DNA of 64,000 bases, from NCBI GenBank assembly GCA_900545655.1, contig UQZY01000002.1:32222-96221 (forward strand), written 5' to 3'. Numbering within the stretch: position 1 is the first letter of the stretch; every line of letters starts with the position of its first letter. Of this stretch, positions 59,510 to 64,000 are shown one piece after another. The notes below the pieces were generated by a model, which saw only the letters and a program-made list of their open reading frames with translations, had not been told where the DNA came from and ran no database searches. The position numbers and the translations under genes were made by a program. This DNA is from an uncultured Oscillospiraceae bacterium. Its GTDB lineage: Bacteria; Bacillota; Clostridia; Oscillospirales; Acutalibacteraceae.

Positions 59510-59541
59510 AAGTAATACCTCATATGAAAAATTCTTCTCAT

Positions 59542-59570
59542 ATATTAGTAAATATTTTAGTAGATGTCAA
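59542..59570 (-). promoter_or_regulatory. obg operon promoter
   Basis: Minus strand: TTGACA (complement of 59565-59570), 17-base spacer, TAATAT (complement of 59542-59547). Confidence 0.65.
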
Positions 59571-59581
59571 TTCAAATCGGC

Positions 59582-59610
59582 TTGAAAGAGCGTGTCGGAT
59601 ATAGTAAAAT
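59582..59610 (+). promoter_or_regulatory. Promoter of the lipoprotein gene
   Basis: TTGAAA 59582-59587, 17-base spacer, TAAAAT 59605-59610. Confidence 0.55.
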
Positions 59611-59662
59611 TAAGGTGAATTATTTTGCGGTTATTTTACATCGCAGAAGGAGAGACAAAATC

Positions 59663-60388
59663 ATGAAAAGAAAAATAGTTTCATTGTTTATAGCAACATT
59701 GACTTTGGCTCTTTGCTTTACCGGTTGTTACCGTGTTCAGCCTATTGACGGACCGGAGTCGGACGCACCCTCAAAGAAAACGGAAAGCACAGAGAAAAAA
59801 ACTTTGAGCGAGGCAGGAAAAACCGCTAAAATTACCATACAGATTGAGGATAATAACGGAGAGAACAAGGTTCAGATTCCGAAGTTTGAATCCGATACGG
59901 AAAGTGCGGCGATAGCCGAGCTCAACAAAGAGATTGAAGATACCGTAGTTGCGTTTTACAATACCGCAAACAGCAGAAAGAATGAGTGGCCCTTCATAAC
60001 AACAAGAAGTTTTGACCACGAGCGTTATCTGCAGTCGGTTGTTCAGTATGAGGCTTTCCCGAATATTGAAGGACCGTCGGTAAAGACGTATATCTACGAT
60101 AAATACGAGGACAAGGCCATAACTATTGACGAATCCTTTTCCATGGCGAAAACCACAGCCGATAAGCTTCAAAAGAGTGTTGAAAGAGCCCGTATAACCA
60201 ATGATGTGGCATCGATAAGGAATTTTGAAGTTCAGGGCTTTATGTTTACAAAATCCGGAGATATTGAATACTTTGTAAAGTATGAGTATAACAGCGGAAT
60301 GGATGCCGCTAATGAGCTTATGACATATACACTCACAGACGGCGAACTTCATGAGATGACAGAAGACGGTGTGTTTATCGCCGAATAA
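59663..60388 (+). CDS. Lipoprotein, DUF4163/DUF3298-like
   Basis: 241 residues with a lipoprotein signal (lipobox FTGC at about 18-21) and a Ser/Lys/Glu linker. The extracellular domain faintly resembles DUF4163/DUF3298 (VQYEAFPNIEGPSVKTYIYDKY, then DESFSMAKTTADKLQKSV). No enzymatic motif is seen. ATG 59663 has AGAAGGAGAG upstream; the longer frame from 59564 overlaps the promoter. The next gene begins 17 bases downstream. Confidence 0.78.
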   Translation: MKRKIVSLFIATLTLALCFTGCYRVQPIDGPESDAPSKKTESTEKKTLSEAGKTAKITIQIEDNNGENKVQIPKFESDTESAAIAELNKEIEDTVVAFYNTANSRKNEWPFITTRSFDHERYLQSVVQYEAFPNIEGPSVKTYIYDKYEDKAITIDESFSMAKTTADKLQKSVERARITNDVASIRNFEVQGFMFTKSGDIEYFVKYEYNSGMDAANELMTYTLTDGELHEMTEDGVFIAE

Positions 60389-60405
60389 GACTGGAGGGCA
60401 TACGC

Positions 60406-61380
60406 ATGGAAGAAAAGAAAATGAAGCTTGATACGGAAAATACCCTTTCGGAAAACGACAAAAAGGCATTTGATGCCGATGAAATCGTGAAAAGCATTTT
60501 TAACAATCAGCCCGGCAAGGCAGAGGATGCGGACGGAAAGGGAAATGACGAAAATAAGAAACAGGTAAAAAAGCCCGTAAATATCTTTTCAAGACCCATA
60601 AATGTCATGCAGACACCGGAGGCACGCAAGTCAAGGCTCACAACCGTTATTCTTGAAGGCTTACTCTTCGGAGCGTTTTTGACCGCTATCACGGCTATAT
60701 ACTCCATATCCGGATTGGATCTTTCCCTGACTCCGGAAACCCCGAAGCAGACTCCGTCAGTTTTCTTTTTTGTACTTGAGTTTATAGTTTTTTCGGTCTT
60801 AGTCGGTGTCGGTGACTGGTTCTTGACGGAAAAAAGGGTCAATGATTATAACCAGAGTGTTGCCGGTCTTTCATTTGACATACATGACGAAATTGCAACT
60901 GCTTTAAAAGAGCAGGAGGCAGACGGTATTTCAAAGGATGATGCCGCCGCTCAAAATTCCGCAAACGGAGAAGAAAAACCGTTTATCGAGATAAAGCCGT
61001 CAGATAAAAATGATGAAAAATCCCTTACGGATAAGGCGTTTGACGCGTTTATCGGTGTTGAAAAAGCAGGCTCGATCGAGTCTTGTAAAGGCATTATACT
61101 TAACAGCAGCGGAATTGAGACCCTGATTGTAAAAATTTCGGCTCTTTCCTCGACTGACAAAACATATGCAAACGGCGTAGCTATGGAACTTATCGGTGCC
61201 GTGAGGGATGTTGCGATGAACGAGGGGATTGCCGCTGTCGCAATACCCGCGTCGGTTTACGGAGATCTTAACCTCACGCTTCCGTCAACTGAAAAATTCG
61301 GCATAAAAACATCTGAAGAAACAAAAATCGTAGAGGCGTATCCGGGAGCTCTTATGGGTATCTCAGGAGAATTAAAGTAA
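60406..61380 (+). CDS. Membrane protein of unknown function
   Basis: 324 residues: hydrophilic N-terminus (about 1-85), two membrane helices (about 90-108 and 122-140), an acidic linker, and a C-terminal alpha/beta domain (about 205-320; SIESCKGIILNSSGIETLIVKI, GVAMELIGAVRDVAMNEGIAAVAIP). No family recognised. Probably cotranscribed with the lipoprotein upstream and the CDF transporter downstream. Confidence 0.75.
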   Translation: MEEKKMKLDTENTLSENDKKAFDADEIVKSIFNNQPGKAEDADGKGNDENKKQVKKPVNIFSRPINVMQTPEARKSRLTTVILEGLLFGAFLTAITAIYSISGLDLSLTPETPKQTPSVFFFVLEFIVFSVLVGVGDWFLTEKRVNDYNQSVAGLSFDIHDEIATALKEQEADGISKDDAAAQNSANGEEKPFIEIKPSDKNDEKSLTDKAFDAFIGVEKAGSIESCKGIILNSSGIETLIVKISALSSTDKTYANGVAMELIGAVRDVAMNEGIAAVAIPASVYGDLNLTLPSTEKFGIKTSEETKIVEAYPGALMGISGELK

Positions 61381-61423
61381 AAATCGTAAAAACAGAAAAT
61401 AAAAAAGGTGTTGTTATTCTTAA

Positions 61424-62590
61424 ATGGTGACTTTGCTTTCAAAGTTTTTTATAAAGGACAGAGAAAATTATTCTGATCCTAAGGTAAGGCGTGCCTATGG
61501 CACACTTTGCAGTATTGTGGGAATATTGTTGAATATTCTTATGTTTATCGGCAAATACATCGCCGGAGTGGTTTCAAAATCCATTTCAATTACGGCAGAT
61601 GCATTTAACAACCTGTCGGATGCCGGATCATCGATAATAACCCTTTTCGGATTTAGATTGTCCGGCAAGGCTCCCGACCCTGACCACCCGTTCGGACACG
61701 GCAGAATTGAATACCTTTCGGGTCTTGGAGTATCTATCGCCATAGTTGTCATGGGCTTTGAGCTTATGAAATCCTCCGTAACAAAGATTTTTCATCCGGA
61801 GCCCATAGAGGCAAGCCTTCTTGCCGGAGGTATAATGGTTGCCTCCATCCTCATAAAGGTTTATATGGCGGTATACAACAGGGGAATCGGCAAAAAGATT
61901 GATTCCGCCGCAATGAAATCCGTTGCCGCGGATAGCCTTTCGGATACCGTTTCAACCGTGGTTGTATTGCTTTCAATGATTGTTTCTCACTTTACAAGTG
62001 TAAATATCGACGCATATGCCGGCGTTCTTGTGGCGGCTCTTATCCTCTATACCGGATTCACTTCGGCAAGGGACACGGTTTCACCTCTTCTCGGCAATGC
62101 ACCGTCTCACGAATTTGTACAGAAGATTCAGGAAATCGTTCTCAGGCAGGAGCATGTGGTCGGCATACATGACTTGATAGTGCATGACTACGGACCGGGA
62201 CGCGTATTTATCTCTCTTCATGCGGAGGTTCCCGGCAATGAGGATATTTTTGTAATTCATGATGAAATTGACAACGCCGAGATAGAACTTCAAAAAACGC
62301 TCGGATGCCACGCGGTTATACATATGGATCCTGTCTGCGTGGATGACGGATTTATTTTGGAAACGAAAGAGAAGGTTAACGGTATTGTAAAGGGGATTGA
62401 TCCGGTTTTTTCAATCCACGATTTTCGTATGGTGCCCGGAGACACGCATACCAACCTCATTTTTGACCTTGTTGTCCCGGCTAAGTATAAGCTTTCCAAC
62501 GAAGAGGTAGGTAAAATTGCCAAGGAAAGAATTGAAGCGCAGGAAAAGGGCTGCTTTGCGGTTATAACCGTTGAACAATCATATATTTAA
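61424..62590 (+). CDS. Cation diffusion facilitator metal transporter
   Basis: 388 residues of the CDF family: six membrane helices, metal-site motifs SITADAFNNLSDAGSSI in helix 2 and AADSLSDTVSTV in helix 5 (Asn/Asp ligands rather than the HxxxD of zinc exporters), HPFGHGRIEYL after helix 2, and a cytoplasmic ZT-dimer domain with an added C-terminal part (to 388). DxxxD/NxxxD sites are common in manganese or iron members, so Mn2+ or Fe2+ efflux is likely. No metal regulator adjoins. Confidence 0.9.
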   Translation: MVTLLSKFFIKDRENYSDPKVRRAYGTLCSIVGILLNILMFIGKYIAGVVSKSISITADAFNNLSDAGSSIITLFGFRLSGKAPDPDHPFGHGRIEYLSGLGVSIAIVVMGFELMKSSVTKIFHPEPIEASLLAGGIMVASILIKVYMAVYNRGIGKKIDSAAMKSVAADSLSDTVSTVVVLLSMIVSHFTSVNIDAYAGVLVAALILYTGFTSARDTVSPLLGNAPSHEFVQKIQEIVLRQEHVVGIHDLIVHDYGPGRVFISLHAEVPGNEDIFVIHDEIDNAEIELQKTLGCHAVIHMDPVCVDDGFILETKEKVNGIVKGIDPVFSIHDFRMVPGDTHTNLIFDLVVPAKYKLSNEEVGKIAKERIEAQEKGCFAVITVEQSYI

Positions 62591-62720
62591 GGGGCGAGCT
62601 CAGAATAAAAGAGTCAGACCTTTGCGAAAGCATAATTCGTGACGGTTGATGTATTTTCAGAGACTTAAGATACTGCTTTTGCAGTGATAATCTGAGGAGA
62701 TAAAGATAGGAGGAAGATAT

Positions 62721-63824
62721 ATGGAAAAGAAACCGGTTTACACAGTAGAGGAGTTTGTTGAAAGGGAATACTGTATAAAAAGTGACGAAATACCGGATAT
62801 CAATATAGTTATGCCGGAGGCGAATACCCTCACAAAAGGGGATGTCGACCTTGGTATATTTGATACACTCGGCCACGTTACAACGTATCAGAACCTTTCA
62901 CCGGAGGAACTTACGGATGTGCTTGAGGATGCCGACGTTGTCATGGTAAACAAAAATATACTCAATGAAAAAACGCTGTCAAAAGCAAAAAGACTTAAGT
63001 ATATCGGCGAATGTGCAACCGGGTTCAACAACATAGATCTTGACTATTGCAACGCTCATGGAATAACCGTTACAAATGTACCGACATATTCGACAAATGC
63101 AGTTGCACAGCAGGTGTTTGCTTTCATTCTTAACCACTATTCCCGTGTTTCACAATACAATGATTTCGTACAGAAGGACGGCTGGAAAAACGCGGATACC
63201 TTTGCTCCGTTTGTTTTTGATACGGATGAGCTTTTCGGTAAAACAATCGGTCTTGTAGGCTACGGAAAAATCGGCCGCGCAGTTGCAAAAATTGCAAACG
63301 CATTTGGCATGAATGTCCTCGTGTACACCCGTTCGTACCAAAAATCCGTCGATGCGGCTACCGATAAATGGGGTAATATCGACCGAACAAGGCTCGACGG
63401 ATTTCTTGGCAGAACGGACGATACCATTACATACCGAACTCTCGACAATCTTCTCAAGCATTCTGATATTGTATCCATACACTGTCCGCTCAACGAAGAG
63501 TCCATGGGACTCTTCTCCCACGAGACATTCGCCAAAATGCGTACCGGTGCTTACCTTGTAAACACCGCGCGCGGCCCGATAGTCGATGAAGATGCCTTAA
63601 TCGAGGCTCTTAATACCGGAAAGCTTTCCGGTGCCGGACTTGACGTGCTCGAAAAAGAGCCGCAATCAAAGGATTCAAAGCTTTTGGGTGTTCCGAATCT
63701 TACTATAACACCACATGTTGCATGGGCTCCTCTTGAGACGCGCCGTCGTCTTGTATCCGAGGTTGCCAAAAATCTTGAAGCCTTTGAACACGGCCACCTG
63801 CGAAATGTTGTAAACAATCCGTAA
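62721..63824 (+). CDS. D-2-hydroxyacid dehydrogenase (NAD-dependent)
   Basis: 367 residues. Catalytic residues: Arg in NTARGPIVDE, Glu in LDVLEKEP, His in ITPHVAWAP. NAD motif VGYGKIGRAVAKIANAFGMNVLVYTR. Between this motif and LDNLLKHSDIVSIHCPL there is an insert of roughly 35 residues (KSVDAATDKWGNIDRTRLDG...) and the N-terminus has about 40 extra residues, so it is longer than the common 320-330. Substrate unclear (hydroxypyruvate/glyoxylate or lactate type). AGGAGG at 62709-62714 precedes ATG 62721; the 130 bases before it hold nothing clear. Confidence 0.88.
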   Translation: MEKKPVYTVEEFVEREYCIKSDEIPDINIVMPEANTLTKGDVDLGIFDTLGHVTTYQNLSPEELTDVLEDADVVMVNKNILNEKTLSKAKRLKYIGECATGFNNIDLDYCNAHGITVTNVPTYSTNAVAQQVFAFILNHYSRVSQYNDFVQKDGWKNADTFAPFVFDTDELFGKTIGLVGYGKIGRAVAKIANAFGMNVLVYTRSYQKSVDAATDKWGNIDRTRLDGFLGRTDDTITYRTLDNLLKHSDIVSIHCPLNEESMGLFSHETFAKMRTGAYLVNTARGPIVDEDALIEALNTGKLSGAGLDVLEKEPQSKDSKLLGVPNLTITPHVAWAPLETRRRLVSEVAKNLEAFEHGHLRNVVNNP

Positions 63825-63828
63825 AATT

Positions 63829-63857
63829 AAAGGGTCACTCCGACGGAGCGACCCTTT
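63829..63857. terminator. Hairpin between the dehydrogenase gene and the partial Rpn-like gene
   Basis: AAAGGGTC-A-CTCCG/CGGAG-C-GACCCTTT (63829-63857). The plus strand lacks a U-tract; on the minus strand TTTAATTTT follows. Probably shared. Confidence 0.6.
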
Positions 63858-63912
63858 ACTCATCTGTGATATTTGATTTTCAATTACTTCACTTTTATGC
63901 TGTAAGACTTCT

Positions 63913-64000
63913 TTATTGTACCTGAATATTTTCTTTCAAAAAAGTAATTTCATTTTTATCTGTGATATTGAACAACTTAATGAATTCTTGAAAGGTACGT
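63913..64000 (-). CDS. C-terminal end of a second Rpn-like nuclease gene (cut by window edge)
   Basis: On the minus strand, 28 codons from the window edge to a TAA at 63913-63915 encode a peptide with TFQEFIKLFNITDKNEI and FLKEN. This matches the C-terminus of the fragment at 27673-28323 (TFEEFIQLFNITDKNEI, FLKEN) almost residue for residue. It is too short for the ORF length used elsewhere. It shows a second copy of the same family, whose main part lies outside the window. Confidence 0.7.
   Translation of the reverse strand, partial: RTFQEFIKLFNITDKNEITFLKENIQVQ

Noticed and set aside
59771..60469. A 232-codon minus-strand frame opposite the lipoprotein gene
   Set aside because: The plus-strand gene has a signal peptide, lipobox, binding site and promoter; the minus frame has none.

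Overview
The window looks like a stretch of a Firmicutes chromosome, most likely class Clostridia and probably the Oscillospirales/Ruminococcaceae side. This rests on gene content and order (rpsP-khpA-rimM-trmD, ftsE-ftsX followed by M23 and S41 proteins, an HPr with both His15 and Ser46, an electron-bifurcating [FeFe] hydrogenase locus, TmcAL, mini-RNase III). Further support comes from strong AGGAGG-type ribosome binding sites, many TTG/GTG starts and near-consensus sigma-A promoters (TTGACT-N17-TATAAT). G+C looks middling by eye. There is no phage, no complete insertion sequence, no CRISPR array and no rRNA; one tRNA (Leu, UAG) is present.

Layout. 1-1438: end of mutS2 and an AIM24-family protein. 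1591-2171: a HicAB toxin-antitoxin pair with its own promoter. 2403-6025: ylxM-ffh-rpsP-khpA-rimM-trmD (SRP and ribosome/tRNA maturation). 6327-12016: ptsH, uvrC, rsmD, coaD, a coiled-coil protein, a DUF4830-like protein and a pseudouridine synthase. 12205-13290: a CdaR/PucR-type regulator. 13533-18380: a division/cell-wall operon of ftsE (with a long extra tail), ftsX, a coiled-coil M23 hydrolase and an S41 protease homologue that lacks its catalytic Ser and Lys. 18491-20698: a large low-complexity membrane protein. 20757-27534: a GntR and a TetR regulator, then a divergent redox operon of two FAD oxidoreductases, a DUF1667 protein and an alkyl-DHAP-synthase-like flavoprotein, with a perfect palindromic operator. 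27673-30271: a decayed Rpn-type nuclease fragment, tRNA-Leu, a WYL regulator and queH. 30332-31684: a sugar transferase.

32061-43884 is the hydrogenase locus: a Crp/Fnr regulator, the NuoE-like subunit, a group of putative signalling proteins (two DRTGG, two HATPase, a PHP protein and a second hydrogenase-like protein), a thioredoxin-like 2Fe-2S protein, the NuoF-like subunit, HydA, a TM1266-type regulator and an NMT1-type ABC transporter. 44052-53147 holds ackA (its 3' end is duplicated in a repeat element), tmcAL, an L,D-transpeptidase, mtaB, a D,D-carboxypeptidase, a lipase-fold protein with the nucleophile replaced by Gly, and citrate synthase. 53203-54918 encodes a PASTA pseudokinase lacking the catalytic residues. 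After a 0.7-kb AT-rich gap come a small membrane protein, yebC, obg-mrnC-yitT, a lipoprotein, an unknown membrane protein, a CDF metal transporter and a D-2-hydroxyacid dehydrogenase. The window ends in the 3' end of a second copy of the Rpn-like gene.

Three themes stand out. First, three separate surface or cell-envelope proteins look like catalytically dead members of enzyme families (S41 protease, lipase, PASTA kinase). Second, two genes (ftsE and the large membrane protein at 18491) have a terminator-like hairpin starting at the expected transcription start. Third, the hydrogenase genes surround a multi-protein module that looks like a redox/H2 signalling device. All functional statements are from reading the sequence and family knowledge; no database search was run.
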